From Coniochaeta sp. PMI_546 (Eukaryota > Ascomycota > Sordariomycetes > Coniochaetales > Coniochaetaceae): a stretch of DNA of 64,000 nucleotides. The notes below the pieces were generated by a model. The model searched no databases. It had not been told where the DNA came from and saw only the letters and a list, made by a program, of their open reading frames with translations. Of the stretch, positions 22,514-32,642 are shown in pieces. The first letter of the stretch is position 1, and each line of letters starts with the position of its first letter. The stretch is from the NCBI GenBank assembly GCA_021432605.1, contig MU271155.1:1-64000 (forward strand). Direction: 5' to 3'. The position numbers and the translations under genes were made by a program.

Positions 22514-23768
22514 TCAGCTCCTGATTGAAGTCTTTCCGTACGCGCCGCCGAGCGCTTTCCTGATTTCTAGTGCGCGCTTATAGGGCGGTGCGGTCGGTGG
22601 TTGTACCGGATCCAGTGAGACGTGGTTGTCGGGGAGCTGGTAGGAGGCGTCCGAGTCGAAGGCCGAAAGATCGCCGCACGCGATGAAGGGGGCAATCCAC
22701 CTTATGTCCTTGTTCTTGTCGACTGTGAGGTCCTCAACTGCAACGTCGATGATACCCTTCTTGTCAGCAACGTGGCTGTTCTCCGGCCTAGAATCCCATG
22801 CTCCAGTCACCGGGTTCTGTAGCACCGTATCCGCTATTACCGGCTGCTGTGCTTGTCTCTCGCGCACCATCTCAGGTAATCTATTCCCGACCCCAAGCGG
22901 CTCCTCCAAACTCGCCTTGAACCCCTCTGGTGGCTGGAAATTAAGACACACGATAAACGCCTCCACGCTGCTGGCGCGGGAAGACCGCGGTTTGGCGACA
23001 TGGACGTGCTCGAAAAAGACCTTGAGCTGGGCATAGAGCAAGTCCACGTTGCGACCGCGGAAAATCTTGGCGACGAATTTGCCGCCTGGCCGCAGGACGC
23101 AGAGAGCTAGGTTGAGCGCGGCGAAGAGGAGCTGCGACTGCACGTAGATGTCTAGGTCGTGCAGGCCGGTCACGTCTGGTGCGCCGTCGCTGAGGACGAG
23201 GTCAACGGGGGAGGAGGCTTGTTGGTTGCGAGCCGTAGAGGGGGCGTAGGACGGGTCCAGGGCGCGGAGCAGGAGGGGCACTGTGGCGGGGTGGGTTATG
23301 TCTGCTCTAAGGGTGATGATACCGGGGAGGGGGGAGATGGGCTGCAGGTCGATTGCGACGATTTTGACGTCTTTACGGGGCTTCAAGGCCTCATCTTGCT
23401 GCGAGGTCGAGATATGGTGTTGTGATGGCTGGTCTTCTTCTGAGAAGAGGCCGAGCATCTGCTGGCGGAACTTGGCTTCACGATCTTGCCATGCTGTGCG
23501 GCCGAATTTCTCGCCTTTGATGAGCACTCGCGAGAGAACTTGAGACCAGCTCCCTGGGGCGGCGCAGAGGTCGACTACTCTAGTGACTCCTTCGAAAAGG
23601 TTGAACTCTGTGATGGGAGTTAGGTATGTGTACGAGATGAGAGCAAGGGGATAGAGATAGTAAACCTTCATCAAGCTGCAGTAGCTTAAATGCGCTTCTT
23701 GCTCGCCAGCCTTGCTCTTTGGCTAGTCTATAGTAAGCATCTCGCTTGTCCTTGGATGATTTGCCCAT
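22514..23768 (-). CDS. trm7: tRNA (uridine/cytidine-2'-O-)-methyltransferase TRM7 (FtsJ family)
   Basis: There are two exons, 23,768-23,666 and 23,607-22,514, with a 58-bp intron that completes [14 protein letters not shown]. The product is 398 residues, longer than yeast Trm7 (about 310) because of an insertion and a C-terminal tail. The N-terminus [20 protein letters not shown] is the family signature. The K-D-K-E catalytic tetrad is visible: Lys28 in RSAFKL, Asp in [10 protein letters not shown], Lys in FVAKIFRG and Glu in SSVEAFIVC. The SAM site is [13 protein letters not shown]. Trm7 methylates riboses 32 and 34 of anticodon loops with Trm732/Trm734 partners. The insertion (about residues 60-110, rich in Gln, Ser and Lys) sits just after the SAM loop. 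It is divergent from mak5, sharing 270 bp. Confidence 0.93.
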
Positions 23769-24038
23769 CTTGACTGTTTGTAGATATCGGAAGGCCTTGT
23801 AGTCCGCTAGCTGTTGGATGAGGTGAAAGCTCACAATGTCTGCCCTCGTCCATTGGCTGGTGCGGCCAAGACCTGCAAAATTTCGAGACTTCCGTAGGGC
23901 TGGAATAAGGTGTGGTCTGTGCGCAATGGCGGACCCCGCCGTAAACTTCAGACAGAGACAGCTCCAAAATTTTCTGGGCTTTTGCATAACTCTCGGTGTA
24001 TTGAAACCTCCATTTGCTACGCATCGGTAGAGGCAATC
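23769..24038. promoter_or_regulatory. Shared promoter of trm7 and mak5
   Basis: A 270-bp spacer separates divergent start codons of two RNA-metabolism genes (tRNA methylation and 60S ribosome assembly). I see no obvious TATA. The arrangement suggests co-regulation, which is inference. Confidence 0.4.
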
Positions 24039-26413
24039 ATGGATACCAACAGGAAGAAGCGAAAGCAGGGTGCAAGCGAAGCACCCCTGAAGCGCCGGAA
24101 GACGCAACAGCCACAACAAATAAAGGGCAAACGCCCTGTCGCAGTCGACAAGCTACGATGGAAAACCGTGGATGTACCCGAGATGTTTGACGATGCCGAG
24201 GGCTTCTATGGGCTCGAGGAGGTAGAGGGAGTTGATGTCGTTCGCCAAGGAGATACGGTTTCGTTTGTGAGTGCGGAAGTCACTGAGAGAATGCTTAGAC
24301 TACGCTAACAGGACATCAGGTCACTGCCACCGCGGCCACGACAGACGACAGCGAAGGTGGCGAGGCATTCGAAGGATTCGACGACGAACCGGAGGCTGAT
24401 AAGCCTACATCTGAAGTTACAAGAGCTGCAACGACTGAAAATCCCCGTTCAGAAACAAAGGCTGTGAAATCGCAGAAGAGCAAGACGGTAGAAACGAAAC
24501 AGGAGAAGCCTGCGCGAACTGAGAAGGAAAAGAATGATAAACAGGAGAAGAGGAAGACGGAAAAAAAGGACAAGAAAGAAAAGAAAGAACAACCCAATTC
24601 TTCAAAAGATGACTCGGAGCTCGACGTGGACTTTACAAAGCTGGAAGAGGTGGTAGACGACGATGGCACTGACGTCTCCGCCTGGGCACCACTAGACTTA
24701 TCACCTGACTTGATGGCGGCGGTGTCTCGTCTGAAATTTGCTAAGCCCACAGCTATCCAATCCAGAGCTATCCCAGCAATACTTCAGGGACACGATGTCA
24801 TCGGAAAGGCTTCGACCGGATCTGGAAAGACACTGGCCTTCGGGATACCGATTGTTGAGCAATGGCTCAGCAGCCGCGAGGGAACCGAGAAGGATTTGGA
24901 AAAAAGGGACCCGATTGCCTTGATTCTTTCACCGACAAGAGAGTTAGCACACCAGATCACGACGCATATCAAGAACCTCTGCGCTGGGATGTTGGTCTCA
25001 CCGTATATTTGCTCAGTCACTGGCGGACTGTCCGTCGAGAAACAGCAGCGGCAGCTGAAAAAGGCTGAAATTGTTATCGGAACCCCCGGTCGCTTGTGGG
25101 AGGTCATCAGCGGCAGTAACTCTTTACTCGAGGGTTTCAGACATATCCGCTTCTTGGTGGTGGACGAGGCCGATCGGCTGCTCTCAGAAGGGCACTTCAA
25201 GGAGGCAGAAGAGATCCTGAAAGCCTTGGATCGAACCACAACGAACGAAGATGAGGATGATGAGGGTGATGAAGAGGACGCAAAGTCTATAAGGCAAACA
25301 CTTGTCTTTTCGGCAACATTCAACAAGGCGCTGCAACAGAAGCTAGCTGGAAAGGGCAAGTATGAGCTCGTGGACGAAGCACAATCCATGGAATACTTGC
25401 TGAAGAAGTTGAACTTTCGGACGGAGCCGAAGTTTATCGACGTTAACCCCGTCTCGCAGATGGCACAACGACTACGAGAAGGCCTGGTCGAGTGCGGCGC
25501 CATGGAAAAGGATTTGTATCTCTACGCGCTGCTTCTCCTCCAACCGAAGAGGAGAGCTCTGGTCTTCACGAATTCGATCAGCTCAGTCCGCCGCATTGTA
25601 CCATTTTTGCAAAACCTGGGACTGCCAGCAATCGCACTGCACTCAGAAATGGCGCAAAAGGCTCGCCTTCGGTCTCTCGAACGCTTCACAGCAGCTGCCA
25701 ACTCAGGTGCCAAGCATGCCCCCATCTTGGTGGCGACAGATGTTGCTGCTCGTGGGCTCGATATCCCTGGCATTGAACTCGTCGTACATTACCATGTGCC
25801 TCGAGCTGCAGATGCATACGTCCATCGCTCCGGCCGCACCGCAAGAGCCTCGAGTTCAGGCCTGAGTATCCTTCTTTGCGGGCCGGACGAGGTCGTGTCC
25901 ACTCGCAGACTGGTGGCAAAGGTCCATGCCGCGGCCCAATCTAAGGCCAGACAAGCGGGACAGAAAAGCGACAAAGACACACCGGGCTTCTTTGTGCGGA
26001 CAATCGACATTGATCGCAAGCTAGTGTCACGTCTCAGGGAGCGTGTCGTTCTAGCCAAGAAGATTGCTGACGCAGCGCTGGCCAAAGAGAGAGGTAACAA
26101 GGACGAAAATTGGATGAAGGCTGCTGCCGAAGAATTAGGTGTCGACTATGACAGCGAGGATCTCGACAAGGCTGGCAAATGGGGAGGCAGGGGAAGTGGA
26201 CGGAAGAGGAAGGAGAAGGAGGACAGGGAGCTGACGAAGGCTGAAGTTGGTGCCCTCAAGGCAGAGCTGAGGGCGCTACTGTCCAAGAGGGTGAACGCAG
26301 GTGTCAGCGAGAAGTACATCACTGGCAGTGGCGTGGACATCGATGAGTTGCTCAAGGGTGTTGAGGGACAGTTCCTGGGCAAGGTTGATGGCTTGGACAT
26401 TGACGGCTTCTAA
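24039..26413 (+). CDS. mak5: ATP-dependent RNA helicase MAK5 (DEAD-box, 60S biogenesis)
   Basis: There are two exons, 24,039-24,266 and 24,320-26,413, with a 53-bp intron (donor GTGAGT), giving 773 residues, normal for fungal Mak5. The acidic and Lys-rich N-terminus (to about residue 205) is low complexity and probably nucleolar. The helicase core has a Q-motif region with [15 protein letters not shown], motif I ASTGSGKT, Ia PTRELA, Ib [14 protein letters not shown] (DEAD), III FSAT, then in the second RecA domain [10 protein letters not shown] and HRSGRTARA. An acidic insert ([13 protein letters not shown]) lies between motifs II and III, as usual for this subfamily. Mak5 acts in nucleolar pre-60S maturation. 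It pairs divergently with trm7. Confidence 0.94.
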
Positions 26414-26699
26414 GCTGTTGTTCACATAACATCACAGTATGATCGAACCCGACCTGGACGAGCCGTTTTCAATGGCACAAAGGTCATCAAGCTTTTTTTG
26501 GCCAATGGTCAACTATCATTCTTATCACATTCTCCTTGCCCTCAGCTGCATACTCTCTGGTCAAATTGACGAAGATACCACTAAGGCGCAAATGATTCGA
26601 GCCTCAACGCCATGCTGAACGAGTTAACCAAGTCAATATTCAACCCACAACCTAAACCTCCTTTCAACCATCCCCAGAGGCATATCTCTTGTGAGCGTT

Positions 26700-27584
26700 C
26701 TAAGTTGAAGTCCGTCGCCCCCACACAAATATTTGCGAAAGGCTGCTCCTTGATGACGCTTTCGAAGACGATATCTCTGATATCCCGGCTTTGCGTCCCT
26801 CAGCCGATGTTTCTGAGCCATGAACACTGGATTCGGTTGTATCCTCATATGTCTTTCGGCAAGGACAGATCATCTCGTCACTCTGCCAAAAGACCTCATT
26901 CAGGCTGCCAGTCTGACTTCGAGGATTCGACTGATTATGATGGTTTGGCCTATCAGGCGGAAGCTGGCAGATCTGGTCAGTCTTCCCCATGCAGAAAACG
27001 CAGCACGGTGTACCACGGCCTGGATACTGGGATTTATCTTCCAGCCTCTTGTCATGTTCCTCCCTGGCCACTGCGACGGCTACCTCCCTCTCAAAAACCT
27101 CTTGCTCATCTGGCTCCTCTCCATTTAGCCTTCCATGAGCAGTAGCCAGATACTCCCACAAAGCGGCAGCAATCTCCTGGTGTATGAATGGCACCCTAAT
27201 AAGACTCCCACATTCTCGAATCCCCTCTTCACGGCACAACCGTCCAATATCTTGCAATTCAATCATGGTCAAGCTGCAGGTCACCTTCAAGCTGGCCCAG
27301 AGGTGCTCACCCCACCGTGAGCGGATAAATGTGTCGATGAAAGCTTGCGCCTCCGAGACCGAGTTATCATGGTACTGGTTTCGCAGACGCAACGTCTCAA
27401 GGTGGTATTCGGCACGGAACCGGGCGGCCTCCGTCTGTGGGGATGAGGAGGAAAAGGGCATGGTGGTGAAGGATACAATTGGTGACAGAGCGCGGATAAG
27501 ATTTCTGAATCGCGGAGTGCCTGCTGCTTGTTGTTGTCTGTTTGCACGACGCCCGCGAAACCACTTTGACTTACGGATAAGCAT
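26700..27584 (-). CDS. Hypothetical protein
   Basis: A single open frame of 294 codons starts at ATG 27,584. The N-terminus is basic and Arg-rich (MLIRKSKWFRGRRANRQQQ), possibly a nuclear or mitochondrial targeting segment. It is followed by a helical, Glu/Arg-rich middle (AARFRAEYHLETLRLRNQYH) and a Cys cluster CCVFCMGKTDQIC around residues 193-205. The C-terminus is Ser-rich. I recognise no domain. The alternative start at residue 42 (MPFSSSS) is equally plausible. It runs convergently towards mak5, with 286 bp between the stops. The length of the frame and its even codon use make it a likely gene, but it could be lineage-specific. Confidence 0.55.
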   Translation of the reverse strand: MLIRKSKWFRGRRANRQQQAAGTPRFRNLIRALSPIVSFTTMPFSSSSPQTEAARFRAEYHLETLRLRNQYHDNSVSEAQAFIDTFIRSRWGEHLWASLKVTCSLTMIELQDIGRLCREEGIRECGSLIRVPFIHQEIAAALWEYLATAHGRLNGEEPDEQEVFEREVAVAVAREEHDKRLEDKSQYPGRGTPCCVFCMGKTDQICQLPPDRPNHHNQSNPRSQTGSLNEVFWQSDEMICPCRKTYEDTTESSVHGSETSAEGRKAGISEISSSKASSRSSLSQIFVWGRRTST

Positions 27585-29617
27585 GGCAGGCAGTGATGAC
27601 TGTGGTACGAGCCTGATTTATACAGTGACTTGATTGTTTGTTGCGATCCATGGGGCCAGAACAATGCCTTTATGTGTAGAATGAACCCGAAGTGAAAGCT
27701 GTTTGTTCTGTAGCTTTGAGTTTGTGCATTGAGCATTTAGGTTCTGGTCGGTGCTAAACAGGGAGTATTTCTCTTCCCTTCAAGCTTTAGACGAAGCTTG
27801 TGATTTCTGGACTATGACTAGATGTTTGATAGAACCCTTGCTTTAAGTTTGGACGTGTCATTTTTGTAGCTCTTTCATGCCTGTTTAATTGTGATATAAG
27901 GTCATTAATAGAGTAGATGAATTCCTCAAACGAGATATACACATGTAGCTTTAAAACTATCGCTCGCCTTGAGAGCACATTCCATCTCGGTGTCATCTCT
28001 TTTTGATAGTGCGGCAAAGGAACTCTCCATCGTTGTCAAACTCCTGGGTCACGGCATGATTTGAAGCTTGGTTAAGGTCTCCTGTCGTCGCCCGTTAGGT
28101 TCAGGGTCCATGGTAACACCCTCTGTAGGTTTCGATGCCATAAACTGTCATAGAGCACGTTGAGGAGCCGGAATAGGAGGGAAACATCTCACTAGTTCCA
28201 GCTGCAACAACATTACCACTGACGGTGCTAACTTGTAAGTGACAAACTTTGATTTACTAGACCAAAATGCAAGACCGAAGATGTGTTTCTTTTTCAGACT
28301 GTGTCCAATCATCAAATCGAGTCCTACGACCTATAGCACTTCATGCTACAATTTGTGAGATATGGACCATAGACAATGCATCTGTTCACAATATCTATCT
28401 TGATGTGAGTCTCACTTCGTTGAGACAAAGGTCAGCAAAACATGCTAAGCTTAGTCCACAAAATAGCATTGTATGGTGTTCTTTGTCATGTTTGGAAGGG
28501 AAGTGATGAATCCAAGAAGCTGGCAAGTATATCTACGCATGGCTTATGCCGTACTAAACAGGTAAAATAGCCCCAAAAACTTCTTGTAAGTTCTCTTAAA
28601 AGCAAACTCTTGCTCCGCACTGACAGATCCAACATGGCTCCGACCTCACCCGCAGAGATACATCTCCTCGCTTGGCTCGTATTTGGCTCATCTCTTGCCT
28701 TGATAGTTTCCCTGTACAGTACGATACAGGTGAGGCTGAGGCACGCAGATCTGGAGTGAGTAAGGGTTCACTGATGGAGAACTGGAGAGGCCGGCGGAAA
28801 GCACGGTCCCATAGAGAACCAATTGGCTCCCGCGAACTGTAACCACGTAACATGACGACACGTCAGGCAAGCACATCTCACTGTGTGACTGGATCGTTAG
28901 GTTTGATGGGGATGGGATGGAGGTATAGCGTTTAGGTAGAGGCTTGTCTTACCGTTCTTTCTAAGTCATTGTCTATCAAAGAGTTTCTAATGGTTATCTA
29001 CTGACTTACTTGTTTTATACTGCGTTCATGTCTATAGGATGATATATGGATATCGTGGTTACGTGTGAATAGAGTGAGGTTTTCGCAGCCAATCACAGAA
29101 CGATGCTTCCTAAGTCGTCTAGACCCACTAAAATAACTTCTTCTAGCCGGGGAAATATTCTCAGCAGGGACCAACAAGGCGTGTGGAGCACCCTTCATCA
29201 GAGGGACGTCAGTCCTATTGCAGTTGTGTAACACCACCAACGATCTACAGGCGAAATCATCCCGCCCCGGTTCAGACGACTTTCCGACATCACACTATCG
29301 CCCTTCCTACTTCACAGACTAGATTGTGCCCTCAACCACGATTTGATCCTTACAGCGGAAAACGACTATTCGAGAAAGTCTGAGACGGACGCTTTTATCT
29401 TATCGAGAACAAAGAATTCTTGCTTGGACTAGACTGACCGCCACCGAGGCTCAGAACCCAATCTGTGGCCGTTGGGCTTCGTTGGGCAACACAGCCCTTG
29501 CGTGTAGGCATCAACAAATCGGGCACAGCGAGTTTTGGCATAATACTCAGTTCACCACTTTTTTTCACGCATTACCAGGTATCTGCCTATCTTGGCTCCA
29601 GCAGCCAGCTTACGCCC
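27585..29617. other. Long intergenic region
   Basis: About 2 kb lies between the hypothetical gene and the flavoprotein fusion. Only small overlapping frames are present on both strands; apart from the 41-codon frame at 28,634 none looks coding. The part from 29,180 to 29,617 is the likely promoter and leader of the downstream gene. Confidence 0.5.
28634..28759 (+). CDS. Possible small membrane protein (41 aa) or first-exon relic
   Basis: This short frame starts MAPTSPAEIHLLAWLVF and has one clear hydrophobic segment (about residues 11-30, AWLVFGSSLALIVSLY). Its hydrophobic pattern is better than chance, and CAG-GTGAGG inside it (after STIQ) resembles a splice donor. It could therefore be the first exon of a gene whose rest I could not find, or a relic. 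Evidence is composition only. Confidence 0.2.
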   Translation: MAPTSPAEIHLLAWLVFGSSLALIVSLYSTIQVRLRHADLE

Positions 29618-31396
29618 ATGGCGTCACCGATAGCCGGCTGGTCTCATGTGCCCAACCGCGCAGGCTCAACCGCCTCTATCAACGAGATCCAGAAACCACG
29701 GAAGCTACGTCTTCTCGTAGCTGCCAACGGGCCTAAGGATGTAGCCTTCGCTCAATCTATCGCCGTCCGCTTGTCTAAGGAGAAGCAGATCACGATCCGG
29801 GCGATCGTGGACGACATGACGCACCGCCTGGCACAGGAGATTATTGTCTTGCAGAACCGAGCTACCAGGAGGGGCCCCGGACCAGAGAGCTCCTCTTCCA
29901 AGGACATTGATTCGGCTCAGTATCAAGCCTACGACCTGGTGGAGTGGGCAGACCTCCTGGTCATCGCTCCGCTAGATGCCGATAACCTCGCCAAGATGCT
30001 CGATGGGCACGCCGATACTTTACTGCTTGAAGTCCTCCGTGGATGGGATGTGTCAAAACGCATCCTACTCGTGCCGGGCATGACGACTCACATGTGGGAG
30101 AACCCGGTGACCAAGAGGCAAATGAGCAAGCTGCACCGCAAATGGGCTTGGATCCGCGTCATGCCGCCAATACTCTGGCACTACGACGGCTCCAACACCA
30201 AGCGCATCGTCATATGGGAAGGCTTCAACGACGTGGTCGGCATCATAAAGAACCAGGCCGATCTGCTCTCGCTCGGTCACGACGTCGACGTGGCCATACA
30301 GCAGGGCATGCTCACTCACAACGGCAGAGCACTGGTCACCAAACTGCCACCAGAAATCTGGAGTATTATTCTCGAGTACACGAACGACTGGGAGCTGGCG
30401 CAGGCACTGGGTGTCTTTACGACGCTGGAGATGCCGACGAGTCAGGGGTGGAGACTGCATCCCAAGGACCCCGATGATCCGTTACAGGTGTTCATGCACG
30501 AGTTGGAGTGGACGCTCCTGACGGCTGACACAAAGGCTGTGTGTAAGAAGCTCTCTGAGGCGCCGTCGACTTTTCACGATCTGTCAGCGCTGGCGACGCA
30601 TCTGATCTTCAGGTTTGCATTACGGGACGTCCTATCCTACATCGAGGCCAACTGCCCGCATATCTTCAAGTGCTTCGACGGCAGGACGATACCCACCAAA
30701 GCCTCGGCTTACTACGGCCGCACCGACATCCTCGACTGGTGGGCCCGCTCCCCTTCCTTCCTGGACAAGCAGTACGACGCCGAAGCCATGAACGGCGCGT
30801 CGGCGAAGGGCTTCGTCCACGTGCTCGAGTGGTGGCGGTGCTCCGGCCTGCCGCTCAAATACACCGAAGCGGCGCTCGAGCAGGCGAGTTCCAAAGGCCA
30901 CCTCCACGTGCTGGAGTGGTGGAGGGAAGCATCCCTCCAGGATCCGTCGATTGTTCTGAAACCGGGGAGGTCGTTGCTAGGTGCTGCGCAGTGGGGCCAG
31001 CTGGCGGTCATCCGGTGGTGGGAAGAAAGCGGTATTGCGGCGGGCCACCACGAGCATCTATGTAAGATGGCTAGTCGGTGGGGCAGGGTGGAGGTGCTTG
31101 AGCTGTGGAGAGAGTTGAGGGGGGACGATAACATCCAGTTCGACGCGCAGGTCTTGTGTGATCCGACGTTTCACTCGTATATAGATGTTTTGGACTGGTG
31201 GAAGAAGTATGCGCATGGCGAGCTGCCTGGAATGGAAGGAAGGAGGGCGAAGAAGGTTGAGTACAAGAGTGCGGATATTGAGGAGGCACTGGAAGATTCG
31301 CTTGGGGATCAGAAGAGCGTAAGGAAGTGGTGGCTTGAGAACGGGCTTAATCCGGGATTGAGAATGAGCGAGTGGATGAAGACTAGGTACCTGTAG
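29618..31396 (+). CDS. Fusion protein: Hal3/PPC-decarboxylase-like flavoprotein domain, F-box-like segment, ankyrin-like repeats
   Basis: A single exon encodes 592 residues from ATG 29,618 (context CGCCCATGG; the frame is open further upstream but lacks an ATG). Residues 29-215 align with phosphopantothenoylcysteine decarboxylase and Hal3: WADLLVIAPLDADNLAKML and PGMTTHMWENPVT are unmistakable. Three active-site motifs are altered. The catalytic His of H-I-x-L is Ala104; the Asn of P-x-M-N-x-x-M-W is Thr156; and the ACGDxGxGxM substrate-flap motif is not present where expected. An F-box-like stretch follows (LPPEIWSIILEYTNDWELAQ, 243-262). Residues about 360-580 hold ankyrin-like repeats with a recurring VLEWWR/ILDWW core. 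I infer a catalytically dead, possibly FMN-binding sensor or SCF adaptor. The function is unknown. Confidence 0.85.
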   Translation: MASPIAGWSHVPNRAGSTASINEIQKPRKLRLLVAANGPKDVAFAQSIAVRLSKEKQITIRAIVDDMTHRLAQEIIVLQNRATRRGPGPESSSSKDIDSAQYQAYDLVEWADLLVIAPLDADNLAKMLDGHADTLLLEVLRGWDVSKRILLVPGMTTHMWENPVTKRQMSKLHRKWAWIRVMPPILWHYDGSNTKRIVIWEGFNDVVGIIKNQADLLSLGHDVDVAIQQGMLTHNGRALVTKLPPEIWSIILEYTNDWELAQALGVFTTLEMPTSQGWRLHPKDPDDPLQVFMHELEWTLLTADTKAVCKKLSEAPSTFHDLSALATHLIFRFALRDVLSYIEANCPHIFKCFDGRTIPTKASAYYGRTDILDWWARSPSFLDKQYDAEAMNGASAKGFVHVLEWWRCSGLPLKYTEAALEQASSKGHLHVLEWWREASLQDPSIVLKPGRSLLGAAQWGQLAVIRWWEESGIAAGHHEHLCKMASRWGRVEVLELWRELRGDDNIQFDAQVLCDPTFHSYIDVLDWWKKYAHGELPGMEGRRAKKVEYKSADIEEALEDSLGDQKSVRKWWLENGLNPGLRMSEWMKTRYL

Positions 31397-31517
31397 AGTC
31401 ACGAAGGGACGATATATTTTATGACCTCGACAATTCAAGGCTAGAATGGGACGATTCGACCGAAAAAGCAAGGCGTCAGGGGTATCTTAAAACTACAAAA
31501 GCACACCATACCGAAAA

Positions 31518-32189
31518 TCAATGAAACTTCTCAGGTTTGCTGGGTATCAACCTCCGCAATACTGCGATCTGCTGCTTCTGAGCATTGTTCATCAAGGCGG
31601 AGACACCTCTCCTATCCTGTCTCCGCTGGCCGTTGCCGTAAACGACGGTGAAGTCTGGTATCCTGGATCCCTCTGGAACTTCGCTTTGCGGCGTGATGGT
31701 GCAGTACTATTCAGGTCAGCTGTCATTCTTCGATTTTCTCGGAGGAGCCATCTCAGATATACACACCTTGCCAACGACAGCACCGCGTCCAATCTTACTT
31801 CCAACACCGACCACAGTCCCCTCTCCCAGCACCGTGCCGCCAGCCTCGACCACAGCAGCGACTTCGACAGTGACGTAGTCGTCTAGGGTAACAGCCTTGT
31901 TACCCTCTTGCAGCGATATCCTCCCTTCGGAACCCATGTGGCCGATCCGAGTGCGTTCGTGGATGATGCATCGGCGGCCGATGGAGATGGTGCCGCCCAT
32001 AGAGTCGAGCCTGGCTCGGGGGTGTATCACAGACTCGGAACTGATGATTATGGGATTCGTTCCGGTCAAGACGGCGCCATCGGAGATTGTTATGCTCGAG
32101 GAGAAGGACACGGGTGGCTTGGGGCCGGACTGGGATATTGGAGGGAGGATGGAGTGCCGCTTGGCAGCGGACGGGTTGGCAGAGGCCAT
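31518..32189 (-). CDS. Dynactin subunit 6 (p27), left-handed beta-helix protein
   Basis: There are two exons, 32,189-31,767 and 31,706-31,518, with a 60-bp intron (donor GTGTGT), giving 203 residues against about 190 in animals. Hexapeptide (isoleucine-patch) repeats run from about residue 30 to 150, for example TNPIIISSESVIHPRARL and RCIIHERTRIGHMG, forming the left-handed beta helix. The second exon restores YCTITP...IPDFTVVYGNGQRRQDRR, the characteristic C-terminus of the p27 family. p27 pairs with p25 at the pointed end of the dynactin Arp filament and helps dynein bind membranes. An upstream in-frame ATG at 32,270 would add 27 residues; the inner start fits homologues better. It is divergent from nuo51. 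Confidence 0.88.
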
Positions 32190-32642
32190 TGTGGTGGTGG
32201 AGGAAGCTGTTGCTGCTATCTGAGGTAGAGGTGAGGAGAATGCATCACTTGGAGTGTCATGAATTCGCAAGTTCGAGTCTTGATTGAGTTGATTTATCGT
32301 TCATCGCGTCGTCGTCGCACCTCAACAGAGGGTCGGATGTTGAAGCTCGTCATTGAAAGACAGCTGGCAGAAAATGGCTGACAGTTGGCGGCTACCAGCT
32401 TGTCGAGAATGGCAGAATGGTGAGGTAATCGGTGGTCCAAGCGCCAGAGCTCTCTTGCCACGACCCACAGGGTTAGCCGTGGCAACCAATCACCACCTCT
32501 CCAATTCCGGGACCTCAAAGCCGCTTCGAGCCAAGTTGAACCTCAACCCATTCTTGCTTCACCTCCGATCGCCAACCATTAGACAGCTACCTCCCACCAA
32601 CCGCCAATTGGCATCACAACGCTGCTCAGTTGAGCGGACAAG
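32190..32642. promoter_or_regulatory. Divergent promoter region (dynactin p27 / nuo51)
   Basis: 453 bp lie between divergent start codons. Frames within are shadows or leader. I see no TATA. A CCAATCACC-type box occurs near 32,484-32,492 on the nuo51 side, compatible with a CCAAT-binding (Hap) site, which fungal respiratory genes often use. That link is inference. Confidence 0.35.

Noticed and set aside
30043-31134. Several frames over 130 codons on both strands inside the flavoprotein fusion gene
   Set aside because: Shadows of the GC-biased third codon positions of the real gene; Arg/His/Pro-rich with no motifs.
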